From Prauserella flavalba (GTDB taxonomy: Bacteria; Actinomycetota; Actinomycetes; Mycobacteriales; Pseudonocardiaceae): a stretch of DNA of 64,000 nt. Position numbers and translations under genes: made by a program. Shown here in pieces: positions 26,324 through 34,663 of the stretch. Under the pieces are notes generated by a model, which did not search any database, was not told where the DNA came from, and was given only the letters and a program-made list of their open reading frames with translations. How positions within the stretch are numbered: position 1 is the stretch's first letter; every line of letters starts with the position of its first letter. The stretch spans positions 434,001-498,000 of the forward strand of contig NZ_MASU01000013.1 of NCBI RefSeq assembly GCF_003202235.1, in the 5' to 3' direction.

Positions 26324-27121
26324 ATGGGCGTGACGTCACCGAACGCGGGAGATCCGGTGCCCGGCGTCGAGCAGTCCACCTCCGGCACACAGACGGTCAC
26401 CGCGCAGCCCGCGCACCGCTGGGGCTTCGGTGCGTTCCTGTTCGTCGAGGCCGTGCTGCTGGCCTCGGCCGCGCTGGTCGGTGCGCTGCTGGTCAGGGGC
26501 GGTAACGCCGAGTCGCTGCCGGTGCGCGACGTGCTGATCGGCACGATGACGCCCACCGTGATCGCCGCGCTGACGGCGCTGGCGATCACCAAGCTCCGGG
26601 GCAACGGACCGCTGGCCGACCTGCGGCTGTCGTGGCGCTGGGACGACGTGAAGCTCGGGCTCAAGTTCGGCGTACTCGGCCTGGTGTGCACCAGCGTCGG
26701 CGTGTTCGTCTGGACGAAGGTGGTCGGCGAGGAGAACTCGAACTCCGCGATCAGCGCGCTCGTGGAGGACAAGCCGATGTCCGTCTCAGCCGCCGTCGTG
26801 ATGTTCCTGTACCTGTGGCTGCTTGGGCCGATCTGCGAGGAGATCATCTACCGCGGGCTGCTGTGGGGCGCGACGGAACGGCTGGAGTGGAACAAGGAGA
26901 AGTGGGGCCGCTTCGCCGCGTTCCTGCTCTCCACGGCGGTGTTCGCGATGAGCCACCTCGAACCGCTGCGGACCACACTGCTGCTGGTGATCGCGGTGCC
27001 GATCGGGCTGGCGCGCCTGGTGACCGGGCGGCTGCTCGGCAGCATCGTGGCCCACCAGATGAACAACTTCCTGCCCGCGCTGGCGATCCTGCTCACCGCG
27101 CTCGGCGTGGTCAGCTACTGA
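26324..27121 (+). CDS. CPBP-family intramembrane metalloprotease (second of two)
   Basis: A 265-residue membrane protein with the same active-site motifs as its neighbour: CEEIIYRGLLWG (EExxxR), FAMSH and HQMNN. It has a longer hydrophilic N-terminus of about 30 residues before the first membrane segment. Sequence identity with the first copy looks low outside the motifs, so this is an old duplication or independent recruitment. The ATG at 26324 follows a TGGAGG site. The 3' end overlaps the convergent GntR gene by 7 bp. Confidence 0.85.
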   Translation: MGVTSPNAGDPVPGVEQSTSGTQTVTAQPAHRWGFGAFLFVEAVLLASAALVGALLVRGGNAESLPVRDVLIGTMTPTVIAALTALAITKLRGNGPLADLRLSWRWDDVKLGLKFGVLGLVCTSVGVFVWTKVVGEENSNSAISALVEDKPMSVSAAVVMFLYLWLLGPICEEIIYRGLLWGATERLEWNKEKWGRFAAFLLSTAVFAMSHLEPLRTTLLLVIAVPIGLARLVTGRLLGSIVAHQMNNFLPALAILLTALGVVSY

Positions 27122-27792
27122 GCTTGTTGCGCCTGGAGTAGCCGCACCCTGCTGTTGGCCAGATGCACGCGCGCCGCGGCGCGGGCGGCCTCGGCGTCCT
27201 GCCGCTCGATCGCCGCGTAGACGTTCTCGTGCTCGCCCGCCGTCCGTGCGAACCGTTCCGGGTTCGCCGGCAGCCGCTCCCGGTGCATGATGATCATGCC
27301 GGGCCCGAACGACCGGAGCAGGTCGGCGAAGTAGCGGTTGCCCGCGGCGAGCGCGATCCGCAGGTGAAACGTGAAGTCGGCGCGCACCGCGGCGCTCGGG
27401 TTGCCCGCGCTCGCGGCGAACTCGTCGAGCGACTCCCGCAGGTCGGCCAGCTGGGCGCCGGTGCGCCTGCGGGCCGCGAGTGCGGCGGCCTCGACCTCCA
27501 GCGCCGTCCGGAACTCGATGAGCTCCAGCGCGCCCTCGATCGTCAGCTCACCGGCCTCGCCCACCTCGAACGGCGTGGTGCTCGGCTGGGCCAGCACGAA
27601 GCTGCCGCGCCCGTGCCGTGTCTCGACCAGCCCGGCGGCCTGCAGCCGCGAGATCGCCTCGCGTACCACCGTGCGGCTCACGCCGTAGGTCTGCACGAGG
27701 CTGCCCTCGGTCGGCAGCCGCTCGCCGGGCTGGATGACGCCTTCCTTGATGCGCGCCGTCAGCCGCGCGACCAGCTCCTGGGTTCTGCTCAA
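27115..27792 (-). CDS. GntR-family (FadR-type, FCD) regulator
   Basis: A 225-residue regulator with an N-terminal winged helix (ARIKEGVIQPGERLPTEGSL, VSRTVVREAISRLQAAGLVE) and a C-terminal FCD ligand domain (ADFTFHLRIALAAGNRYFADLL; GEHENVYAAIERQD). No ATG or GTG exists before the HTH in this frame; the TTG at 27790-27792, overlapping the dehydratase TGA, is the only sensible start. Cotranscribed with the galactarate/talarate dehydratase, it most likely represses that gene through the paired TTGTAYGA sites in its promoter. Confidence 0.85.
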   Translation of the reverse strand: MSRTQELVARLTARIKEGVIQPGERLPTEGSLVQTYGVSRTVVREAISRLQAAGLVETRHGRGSFVLAQPSTTPFEVGEAGELTIEGALELIEFRTALEVEAAALAARRRTGAQLADLRESLDEFAASAGNPSAAVRADFTFHLRIALAAGNRYFADLLRSFGPGMIIMHRERLPANPERFARTAGEHENVYAAIERQDAEAARAAARVHLANSRVRLLQAQQAQ

Positions 27793-28913
27793 GCGGTCAC
27801 CGTAACGCTGTCGACCGTCCACGCCCTCGCCTGGTCGCTCACGGTCAGGCCGAGGCCGGGGCGGTCGGGCACGAGCATGCGGCCGTCCTTGATCTCCATC
27901 CGCTCGTTGAAGAGCGGTTCGAGCCACTCGAAGTGCTCGACCCACGGTTCCTGCGGGTAGGTCGCGGCGAGGTGCAGGTGGATCTCCATCGCGTAGTGCG
28001 GGGCGAGCTGGAGCCTGTGGTGCTCGGCCAGCGCGGCGAGCTTGAGGAACTGCGTGATGCCGCCGATGCGCGGCGCGTCGGGCTGGATGATGTCGGCGCC
28101 GCCCGCCCTGATCAGCTCGGCGTGCTCGGCGACGCTCGTGAGCATCTCGCCGGTGGCGATCGAGGTGTCGAAGGTGCGGGCGAGCGCGGCGTGGCCCTCG
28201 TGGTCGTAGGCGTCGAGCGGCTCCTCGATCCACACCAGGTCCAGCGGATCGAGCCTGCGGCACATGCGCTGCGCGGCCGGGCGGTCCCACTGCTGGTTGG
28301 CGTCGACCATCAGCGGCACGTCGTCACCGAGGTGCTCACGGACCTTGGTCACGCGCTCCAGGTCGACGCGCCAGTCGGGGTGGCCCACCTTGAGCTTCAC
28401 GCCGCCGATGCCGCGTTCGCGGGAGGCGGTGGTGTTGTCGAGAACCTCCTCGATGGGAATGTGCAGGAAGCCCCCGGAGGTGTTGTAGCAGCGCACGGAG
28501 TCGCGGTGGGCGCCGATGAGCTTGGCCAGCGGTAGCCCGGCCCGCTTCGCCTTGAGGTCCCACAGCGCCACGTCGATGGCCGCGATCGCCTGCGTCGAGA
28601 GCCCGCTGCGGCCCACCGACGCGCCTGCCCACACGAGCTTGGTCCACAGGCGGTCGATGTCGCTGGGGTCCTCGCCGATCAGCTCGGGTGCGATCTCGCG
28701 GGCGTGTGCGTACTGGCCGGGGCCGCCCGCGCGCTTCGAGTAGCCGAAGCCGAAGCCCTCGTGGCCGGACTCGGTGCCGATCTCGGCGAAGAGCAGGGCG
28801 ACCTCGGTCATCGGCTTCTGCCGTCCGGTGAGCACCTTCGCGTCGCTGATCGGGGTGTGCAGCGGCAGGGTGACGGACGAGATCCGGACGGAGGTGATGC
28901 GATCGGAGGTCAT
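27789..28913 (-). CDS. Galactarate / L-talarate dehydratase (enolase superfamily)
   Basis: A 374-residue mandelate racemase-type dehydratase converting galactarate or L-talarate to 5-keto-4-deoxyglucarate. It resembles the Salmonella TalrD/GalrD I remember at many signature stretches: SDAKVLTGRQKPMTEVA, YSKRAGGPGQYAHAREIA, AHRDSVRCYNTSGGFLH, WIEEPLDAYDHEGHA. Catalytic residues are Lys175 (KLK motif) and His306 (APHYAME); metal ligands are Asp204, Glu230 and Glu256. These keep a constant offset of 22 from the Salmonella numbers K197/H328/D226/E252/E278. The next enzymes of the pathway are encoded at 30600 and 34587. Confidence 0.88.
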   Translation of the reverse strand: MTSDRITSVRISSVTLPLHTPISDAKVLTGRQKPMTEVALLFAEIGTESGHEGFGFGYSKRAGGPGQYAHAREIAPELIGEDPSDIDRLWTKLVWAGASVGRSGLSTQAIAAIDVALWDLKAKRAGLPLAKLIGAHRDSVRCYNTSGGFLHIPIEEVLDNTTASRERGIGGVKLKVGHPDWRVDLERVTKVREHLGDDVPLMVDANQQWDRPAAQRMCRRLDPLDLVWIEEPLDAYDHEGHAALARTFDTSIATGEMLTSVAEHAELIRAGGADIIQPDAPRIGGITQFLKLAALAEHHRLQLAPHYAMEIHLHLAATYPQEPWVEHFEWLEPLFNERMEIKDGRMLVPDRPGLGLTVSDQARAWTVDSVTVTA

Positions 28914-28921
28914 GGCGAGAG

Positions 28922-28950
28922 ATCGTACAATCCGCTAAGAGGTCATACAA
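28922..28950 (-). promoter_or_regulatory. Promoter of the dehydratase-gntR operon with paired TTGTAYGA sites
   Basis: On the minus strand, TTGTAT (28950-28945) and TACGAT (28927-28922) are separated by 17 bp. The same bases form a direct repeat, TTGTATGA and TTGTACGA, with a 20-bp period, so one copy covers the -35 and the other the -10. That is the expected arrangement for autorepression by the GntR product of the operon. Confidence 0.5.
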
Positions 28951-28953
28951 CGG

Positions 28954-29718
28954 TTAGATCGCGGAGAACCACAGGTGCGCGGCGAGCCCGAACCCGGCCA
29001 GCGCGATCACGATCCGCAGCGGGCGCTCGGGCAGCCGCCGGACGATCGAAGGGCCGATCCAGCTGCCGACCAGTGCCCCCGCGCCGAGGGCCGCCGCGGC
29101 GAGCCAGTCGACGGGGGCGAGGAACGCGAACGCCACCGCGGCCGTCACGTTGGCCGCGCCCGTCGCGACGTTCTTGACCGCGTTGGTGATCGGCAGCGGC
29201 TCGGTGACCGACACCGAGAGCACGGCGAGCATCAGCACCCCCGCGCCCGCGCCGAAGTAGCCGCCGTAGACCCCGACGAGCAGCACCGCAAGCGCGACGG
29301 GGAGTGCCGAGCGCGGGCCGCGGCGGGTGCGGGACCTGCCGTCGGCGGCCTCCCGCAGCCGGTCGCGGAACAGCAGCAGCGCCGAGCCGAGCGCGATGAG
29401 CCACGGCACGATCAGCTCGAACGTCGACGCGGGCGTGGTCAGCAGCAGCACGGCGCCGAGCGAGCCGCCGAGCACCGCCATGAGGCCGAGCCGGAGCAGG
29501 CGCGCCCGCTGCCCGCGCAGCTCCCTGCGCGAGCCGCCCGCGGCGCCCACCGTGGTGGAGAACATGGCCACGGTGTTGGTGACGTTGGCCGCGATCGGCG
29601 GCAGGCCAGCGGCGAGCAGGGCGGGGTAGCTGAACAGCGAGGCGAGGCCCGCCATCGAGCCCACGAGGCCCGCGGCGACCCCCGCCAGCGCCAGCAGCGC
29701 GGCGGAGTCGAGTCCCAA
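28954..29718 (-). CDS. TauE/SafE-family membrane permease
   Basis: A 254-residue membrane protein with about eight hydrophobic segments, of the sulfite exporter TauE/SafE family. The two family repeats are seen as AGLVGSMAGLASLFSYPALL with NTVAMFSTTVG, and YGGYFGAGAGVLMLAVL with NAVKNVATGAANVTAAV. The TTG start at 29716-29718 lies 2 bp after the IclR stop, indicating coupling. In this island it may move a sugar acid or a by-product; the substrate cannot be inferred. Confidence 0.8.
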   Translation of the reverse strand: MGLDSAALLALAGVAAGLVGSMAGLASLFSYPALLAAGLPPIAANVTNTVAMFSTTVGAAGGSRRELRGQRARLLRLGLMAVLGGSLGAVLLLTTPASTFELIVPWLIALGSALLLFRDRLREAADGRSRTRRGPRSALPVALAVLLVGVYGGYFGAGAGVLMLAVLSVSVTEPLPITNAVKNVATGAANVTAAVAFAFLAPVDWLAAAALGAGALVGSWIGPSIVRRLPERPLRIVIALAGFGLAAHLWFSAI

Positions 29719-29720
29719 AC

Positions 29721-30530
29721 TCAGTGCCCCGCGGTGAGGTCCGCCGTCGCGGCGAGGTCGACCGGAGCCATGCGCTCGATCGCGAGCCGCGTGCGCTGCA
29801 TCGCGTCGATGATCTCCGCACGGCGCGCCTCGGTGAGGCCCGAGATCGGCACCGAGCAGCTGATCGCGTCGGTCGGCGGCGTGCTGTAGCGCAGCGCGAA
29901 CCCGAAACAGGTCACGCCCGCGTAGTTCTCCTCGTTGTCGATCGCGTACCCGCGCTCGCGCGTGAGCTCGAGGTCGGCGATCAGGTCGGCGCGCTCCACC
30001 AGCGTGTTGGGCGTGAGCGGCGTGACCTCCTCGGGCACGTGCTCGTCGATGCCGGTCTCGAGGCGCTCGCAGAGCAGCGACTTGCCCATCGACGTGCTGA
30101 ACGCGGGCAGCCTGCGCCCGACCCTGCTGAACGGGCGGATGTACTTGCTCGACTCCTTGGTGGCGAGGTAGACGATGTCGCCCCGGTCGAGCCTGCCGTA
30201 GTGAATGGTCTCGTCCAGCTCAGCGGAGAGGTCCGTGATCAGCGGCTGGACGATGCGCAGGTACGGGTCGGTGTCCAGGTAGGTCGTGCCGGCGAGGAGC
30301 GCGCGGATGCCGATGCTGTACTGGGTGCCGCTGGCGTCGGCCCGGACCCAGCCGTGCTCGACGAGCGTGCGGATCAGGGCGTAGACGCTGCTCCGTGGTG
30401 CGCCGAGCGCGTCGCTCAGCTCGCGCAGGCGGGCGGGCCGGTTCTGTCGCGACGCCAGCAGTTCCAGCAGTTCCACGGTCCTGGCGGCGGACTTCACTCC
30501 TCGCACACCGGTCTCTCGCTCAGCTTCCAC
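29721..30530 (-). CDS. IclR-family transcriptional regulator
   Basis: A 269-residue regulator with an N-terminal winged helix (SAARTVELLELLASRQNRPA, LRELSDALGAPRSSVYALIR, TLVEHGWV) and a C-terminal IclR effector domain (RLPAFSTSMGKSLL; ERGYAIDNEENYAGVTCFGF). It is divergent from the kdgD-tctCBA operon and lies upstream of tauE and the dehydratase, so it probably senses an aldarate or its keto product. The start is taken as GTG at 30530; an internal GTG nearer to VKSAARTVE is possible. Confidence 0.87.
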   Translation of the reverse strand: MEAERETGVRGVKSAARTVELLELLASRQNRPARLRELSDALGAPRSSVYALIRTLVEHGWVRADASGTQYSIGIRALLAGTTYLDTDPYLRIVQPLITDLSAELDETIHYGRLDRGDIVYLATKESSKYIRPFSRVGRRLPAFSTSMGKSLLCERLETGIDEHVPEEVTPLTPNTLVERADLIADLELTRERGYAIDNEENYAGVTCFGFALRYSTPPTDAISCSVPISGLTEARRAEIIDAMQRTRLAIERMAPVDLAATADLTAGH

Positions 30531-30532
30531 GG

Positions 30533-30561
30533 TTGACAGCCTACCAAGCCTCAGGTAACAC
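30533..30561 (+). promoter_or_regulatory. Putative kdgD-tctCBA promoter
   Basis: Consensus -35 TTGACA (30533-30538), a 17-bp spacer and TAACAC (30556-30561). The start codon of kdgD is 38 bp downstream of the -10. The -35 lies 2 bp from the divergent IclR start, so binding by IclR would affect both genes. Confidence 0.45.
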
Positions 30562-30580
30562 TGCTCCGCACATGACAGAC

Positions 30581-30596
30581 GTCTACATATGGAGAC
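30581..30596 (+). promoter_or_regulatory. Near-palindrome over the kdgD leader
   Basis: GTCTACATATGGAGAC is palindromic apart from one base pair, centred on CATATG. It overlaps the kdgD ribosome site (GGAG at 30591-30594). Candidate IclR operator, or a translation-level element. Confidence 0.38.
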
Positions 30597-30599
30597 ACC

Positions 30600-31544
30600 T
30601 TGACTGCCACGTATACAACGGAGGCCGTTGACCGGCTTCGGCGCGGGATGGACACGGCAGTGCTGTCGTTCCCGCTGACGCCGTTCGACGCCGAAGGTGC
30701 CGTCGACGTGGACGCCTTCCGTGCGCACGTGCGCGGACAGCTCGCCGCGCGGCCGGGTGCGGTGTTCCCCTGCTGCGGCACCGGCGAGTTCTTCTCCCTC
30801 GCGGAGGACGAGTACGAGACCCTCATCCGCGTCGCGGCCGAGGAGTCGGCGGGCGAGATCCCGGTCGTCGCCGGGGCGGGCTACGGCTGGGCGCAGGCGT
30901 CGCGCTTCGTCGCGGCAGCGCAGCGAGCGGGCGCCGACGCGGTGCTGCTCATGCCGCCGTACCTCGTGGAGACGTCGCAGGCCGGGCTCGTCGACCACGT
31001 GCGCAAGGTCGCCGAGGGCACCGAGCTGCCGCTGATCGTCTACCAGCGCGCCCAGGTCAAGATCGCGCTCTCGACCGTGGCCGAGCTGGCGACCATCCCG
31101 AACGTCATCGGGATCAAGGACGGGCACTGCGACCTCGACCAGCTGCAGCGGCTCAAGCTCGCCGCGCCGCCGGAGTGGCTCTTCTTCAACGGGGCCGCGA
31201 CGGCCGAGATGCAGGCCCGCGCCTACCGCGCCATCGGCGTGCCCGCCTACTCCTCGGCCGTGCACGCGTTCGCGCCCGAGATCTCCCAGGCGTTCTTCCG
31301 CGCCTTTCACTCCGACGACAACACCACCGTCGAACGGTTGCTCAGCGAGTTCTACGTCCCGCTCGTCGAACTGCGCGACCGGGGCACCGGCTACGCCGTG
31401 GCGCTCGTCAAGGCAGCCGCCCGGCTGCGGGGGGCCGACGTCGGCCCGGTGCGCGCGCCGTTGAAGGATCTGCCCGCCGACCACCTCGAGGAACTCGACG
31501 CACTCCTGACCAAGGGTCTCGCCCTCGTGGGCGCCGGCCGTTGA
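30600..31544 (+). CDS. 5-dehydro-4-deoxyglucarate dehydratase
   Basis: A 314-residue class I aldolase-fold enzyme (DapA/NAL family, KdgD) converting 5-keto-4-deoxyglucarate to 2-oxoglutarate semialdehyde with loss of water and CO2. Family marks are SFPLTPFDAEG, the FPCCGTGEFFSL loop in place of the usual GTTGE, Tyr148 (LIVYQR) and the Schiff-base Lys173 (VIGIKDGHCDL). The start is TTG at 30600, with GGAG 5 bp upstream; no better start exists in frame. It heads an operon with tctCBA and the semialdehyde dehydrogenase. Confidence 0.92.
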   Translation: MTATYTTEAVDRLRRGMDTAVLSFPLTPFDAEGAVDVDAFRAHVRGQLAARPGAVFPCCGTGEFFSLAEDEYETLIRVAAEESAGEIPVVAGAGYGWAQASRFVAAAQRAGADAVLLMPPYLVETSQAGLVDHVRKVAEGTELPLIVYQRAQVKIALSTVAELATIPNVIGIKDGHCDLDQLQRLKLAAPPEWLFFNGAATAEMQARAYRAIGVPAYSSAVHAFAPEISQAFFRAFHSDDNTTVERLLSEFYVPLVELRDRGTGYAVALVKAAARLRGADVGPVRAPLKDLPADHLEELDALLTKGLALVGAGR

Positions 31545-31589
31545 CCGCACTCCCAACCCCCACCCGGTAGCACTCCATCAGGAGGATCA

Positions 31590-32591
31590 ATGAGGATTCT
31601 GTCCAGCCGCAGCACGCGGGGCGCGGCCCTGCTCGCCGCCGCGGCACTCGTCCTGTCGGCCTGCTCGGTGCAGGGAGGCTCCGGCGGCGAGGGCGGTGGT
31701 GACTACCCCACCCGCGCCGTCGAGTTCACGGTGCCCACCGAGCCCGGCGGCAGCACCGACCTGATCACCAGGGCGCTCACCAAGAGCCTGGAGGAGCCCC
31801 TCGGCCAGTCGACCGTCGTCGTCAACAAGCCCGGCGCCAACGGCAAGATCGCCGGCAAGGACGTCTTCAGCAGCAACCCGGACGGCTACCGCCTCGCCGT
31901 GATGCCGCAGTCGCTGTTCGCCGTCGGCCCGCTCGTGCTCGACGACCCCGACGCGATCCAGCTCGAGGACATGACCTTCATCAAGGGCCTCGCCGTCGAG
32001 GACTACGTGATGGTGGTGCCCGCCGACTCGCCCATCAAGTCGGTCGAGGACCTCAAGAAGGCCGGCAGCGTCAAGTACGGCACCACCGGCGCGGGCACGG
32101 GCAGCCAGCTCGCCCAGGCCCTGCTGCTCGGCCTGCAGAAGGTGCGGGGCACCGCGGTGCCGTTCGACGGCGGCGGCCCGACGCTCACCGCCGTGCTGGG
32201 CGGCAAGGTCGACGCGGCCGGTCTCCAGATCGCCGAGGCCTACGAGCAGATCAGGGCCGGTGAGCTCCGCGCGCTCGCCGTGTTCTCCGAGAAGCGGCTC
32301 GAGGCCCTTCCCGACGTGCCCACCGCCACGGAGCTCGGCTACGACGTGGTCGTCGACCAGCGCCGCTTCGTCGCCGCGCCCGCGGGCCTTCCGGACGACG
32401 TGCGCGACAAGCTCGCCTCGGCCATCGACGAGGCGACGCGGTCGGCCGAGTACACGAAGGTCCTGGAAGACAGCTACATCGGCAGGTGGGACGCCGACGG
32501 CCAGGCGGTCGGCGAGCAGCTGCGCAAGGCCCGCGACCAGTTCAAGACCATGACCACCGAGCTCGGCGTCAACCTCAAGGGCCAGTCATGA
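31590..32591 (+). CDS. tctC: Tripartite tricarboxylate transporter substrate-binding lipoprotein
   Basis: A 333-residue extracytoplasmic binding protein of the TctC/Bug family. It has a lipoprotein signal with lipobox LSAC (Cys25) and the mature-domain marks TVPTEPGGSTDLITR, VVNKPGANGKIAG, VKYGTTGAGTGSQ and LPDVPTATELGYDV. The Bug family binds carboxylates. With kdgD upstream and the semialdehyde dehydrogenase downstream, an aldarate such as galactarate or glucarate is the expected ligand. Its stop overlaps the tctB start. Confidence 0.9.
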   Translation: MRILSSRSTRGAALLAAAALVLSACSVQGGSGGEGGGDYPTRAVEFTVPTEPGGSTDLITRALTKSLEEPLGQSTVVVNKPGANGKIAGKDVFSSNPDGYRLAVMPQSLFAVGPLVLDDPDAIQLEDMTFIKGLAVEDYVMVVPADSPIKSVEDLKKAGSVKYGTTGAGTGSQLAQALLLGLQKVRGTAVPFDGGGPTLTAVLGGKVDAAGLQIAEAYEQIRAGELRALAVFSEKRLEALPDVPTATELGYDVVVDQRRFVAAPAGLPDDVRDKLASAIDEATRSAEYTKVLEDSYIGRWDADGQAVGEQLRKARDQFKTMTTELGVNLKGQS

Positions 32592-33073
32592 CAACTGCCG
32601 ATCAGGAACAGGAGACGCGGCCCAGCGCGGCCTACGCGCGCAGGCAGAACGTCATCGCCGCGGCCGTCCTGTGCGCGCTCGGCGTCGGCGCCGCGATCCT
32701 GTCCTGGCAGCTCGGGATCGGCGACCTCGCCGATCCCGGGCCGGGGCTGTGGCCGCTGGTCGTCAGCGTGGCGATGGCGGTGATCGCCGCGGTGCTCGTG
32801 GTGCGCTCGGCGCCCACCGGCGAGGAGGAGCGGTTCGGCCGCGAGTCGCTCATCGTCGTGATCGGCGTCGTCTCCCTGCTCGGCTACGTGCTGCTGTTCG
32901 AACAGGTCGGGTTCGAGATCCCGACCGTCGCGCTGCTGGTGCTGTGGCTCAAGCTGCTCGGCCGCGAGTCGTGGCGCATGACCGTCATCGTCTCGGTCGT
33001 GGCCACCGCGGCGATCTACCTGCTGTTCATCACCGGGCTCGAGGTGTCGCTGCCCCACATCGTGCACTTCTGA
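32588..33073 (+). CDS. tctB: Tripartite tricarboxylate transporter small membrane subunit
   Basis: A 161-residue protein with four hydrophobic segments, matching TctB in size, position and the motif GDLADPGPGLWPLVVSVAMA near the second segment. It forms the small membrane subunit with TctA. The ATG overlaps the tctC stop (ATGA) and the tctA gene follows 9 bp later. Confidence 0.87.
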   Translation: MTTADQEQETRPSAAYARRQNVIAAAVLCALGVGAAILSWQLGIGDLADPGPGLWPLVVSVAMAVIAAVLVVRSAPTGEEERFGRESLIVVIGVVSLLGYVLLFEQVGFEIPTVALLVLWLKLLGRESWRMTVIVSVVATAAIYLLFITGLEVSLPHIVHF

Positions 33074-33082
33074 GGACTACTC

Positions 33083-34663
33083 ATGGATTTCCTGTCTCCG
33101 GTGCTCGACGGTTTCGGGGTCGTCTTCCAGCCGGACAACCTGCTCTACTGTCTGCTCGGCGTCACGCTCGGCATGCTCGTCGGCGTCCTGCCGGGCCTCG
33201 GCCCGGCCGCGACGATCGCGATCCTGCTGCCGATCACCTACAACATCGAGCCCACCTCGGCGATCATCATGCTCGCCGGCATCTTCTACGGCGCGCAGTA
33301 CGGCGGCACGATCACGTCGGTGCTGCTGCGCCTGCCCGGCGAGGCGTCCAGCGTCGTCACCGCCATCGACGGTCACGAGCTGGCGAGACAGGGGCGCGCG
33401 GGCGCCGCACTCGGCATCGCGGCGATCGGCTCCTTCATCGGCGGCACGATCTCGATCGTCGCGCTGACCTTCGTCGCGCCGCTCGTCTCGGGCTTCGCGA
33501 TCGACTTCGGGCCCGCCGAGTACACGATGCTCGCGCTGCTCGGCATCCTGCTCGTCACCACGCTGGGCACCGGCTCGATCCTCAAGAGCCTCGTGATGGC
33601 CACGCTCGGCCTGCTGCTCGCCACGATCGGCCAGGACCCGCTGCTCGGCACCGCCCGCCTGACCTTCGGCAGCGACCAGCTGCTCGACGGCATCGACTTC
33701 GTGATCGTCGCGATGGGCCTGTTCGGCGTCGGCGAGATCCTCTACAACCTGGAGTCGCTGCGGAAGAAGACGCCGCCCGCGGCCAAGGTCGGCTCCGTCT
33801 ACCCGACGCGCAAGGACCTGTCGGAGTCCAAAGGCGCCATCGCGCGCGGCTCGTTCAGCGGCTTCCTGCTCGGCATCCTGCCCGGCGGCGGGGCGACGAT
33901 GTCATCGATGGTCGCCTACGCCGTGGAGAAGAAGGCCACCAAGCGCCCGGAGCGCTTCGGCAAGGGCGCCATCCAGGGCGTCGCGGGCCCGGAGAGCGCG
34001 AACAACGCGGCCGCGACGTCGTCGTTCATCCCGCTGCTGTCGCTCGGTATCCCCGCCAACGCGACGATGGCGATCATGTTCGGCGCGCTGATGCTGCAGG
34101 GCATCACGCCGGGCCCGCTCCTCGTCGACGAGGAGCCCCAGCTGTTCTGGGGCGTCGTCAACTCGATGTACGTCGGCAACCTGTTGCTGCTCGCCATGAG
34201 CCTGCCGCTGATCGGGATCTTCGTGCGCATCCTCAAGGTGCGGGCGGCGATCCTGGCCCCGCTGACGATCCTGATCACGATGATCGGCGTCTACACGGTG
34301 CGTAACAACGTGTTCGACATGTTCCTCGTGCTCGCGCTCGGCGTGCTCGGGTACCTGATGAAGAAGGTCGGATTCGAGCCGGGTCCGCTCGTGTTGGCCT
34401 TCGTGCTCGGGGGAATCCTCGAGTCGGCGTTCCGGCGTTCGATGCGGACGTTCGACGGCGAGCTGACGGGCTTCCTCGGCGAGCCGATCGCCGCGACGCT
34501 GTTCGGCGCCATCGTGCTCCTCGTCGTGCTCTCGGCGGTGCGAGCCCTCCGGACCAGGAAAAAGGCCAAGAACAACAAGGAGAACGATGTCCCACCTGCA
34601 GAGCGTCGACCCGAGGACAGGGACGAGCAGCGAGACCGGGATCCCGCCGAGCACGTCCGATGA
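33083..34663 (+). CDS. tctA: Tripartite tricarboxylate transporter large membrane subunit
   Basis: A 526-residue membrane protein of the TctA family. Signatures are LLGVTLGMLVGVLPGLGPAA, YGAQYGGTITSVLL, LPGEASSVVTAIDGHELARQ, GSFSGFLLGILPGGGATMSS and the central QGVAGPESANNAAATSS motif, then LSLGIPANATMAIM. The last 30 residues are charged and overlap the start of the next gene by 77 bp, so the 3' end encodes two proteins in two frames. Confidence 0.93.
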   Translation: MDFLSPVLDGFGVVFQPDNLLYCLLGVTLGMLVGVLPGLGPAATIAILLPITYNIEPTSAIIMLAGIFYGAQYGGTITSVLLRLPGEASSVVTAIDGHELARQGRAGAALGIAAIGSFIGGTISIVALTFVAPLVSGFAIDFGPAEYTMLALLGILLVTTLGTGSILKSLVMATLGLLLATIGQDPLLGTARLTFGSDQLLDGIDFVIVAMGLFGVGEILYNLESLRKKTPPAAKVGSVYPTRKDLSESKGAIARGSFSGFLLGILPGGGATMSSMVAYAVEKKATKRPERFGKGAIQGVAGPESANNAAATSSFIPLLSLGIPANATMAIMFGALMLQGITPGPLLVDEEPQLFWGVVNSMYVGNLLLLAMSLPLIGIFVRILKVRAAILAPLTILITMIGVYTVRNNVFDMFLVLALGVLGYLMKKVGFEPGPLVLAFVLGGILESAFRRSMRTFDGELTGFLGEPIAATLFGAIVLLVVLSAVRALRTRKKAKNNKENDVPPAERRPEDRDEQRDRDPAEHVR

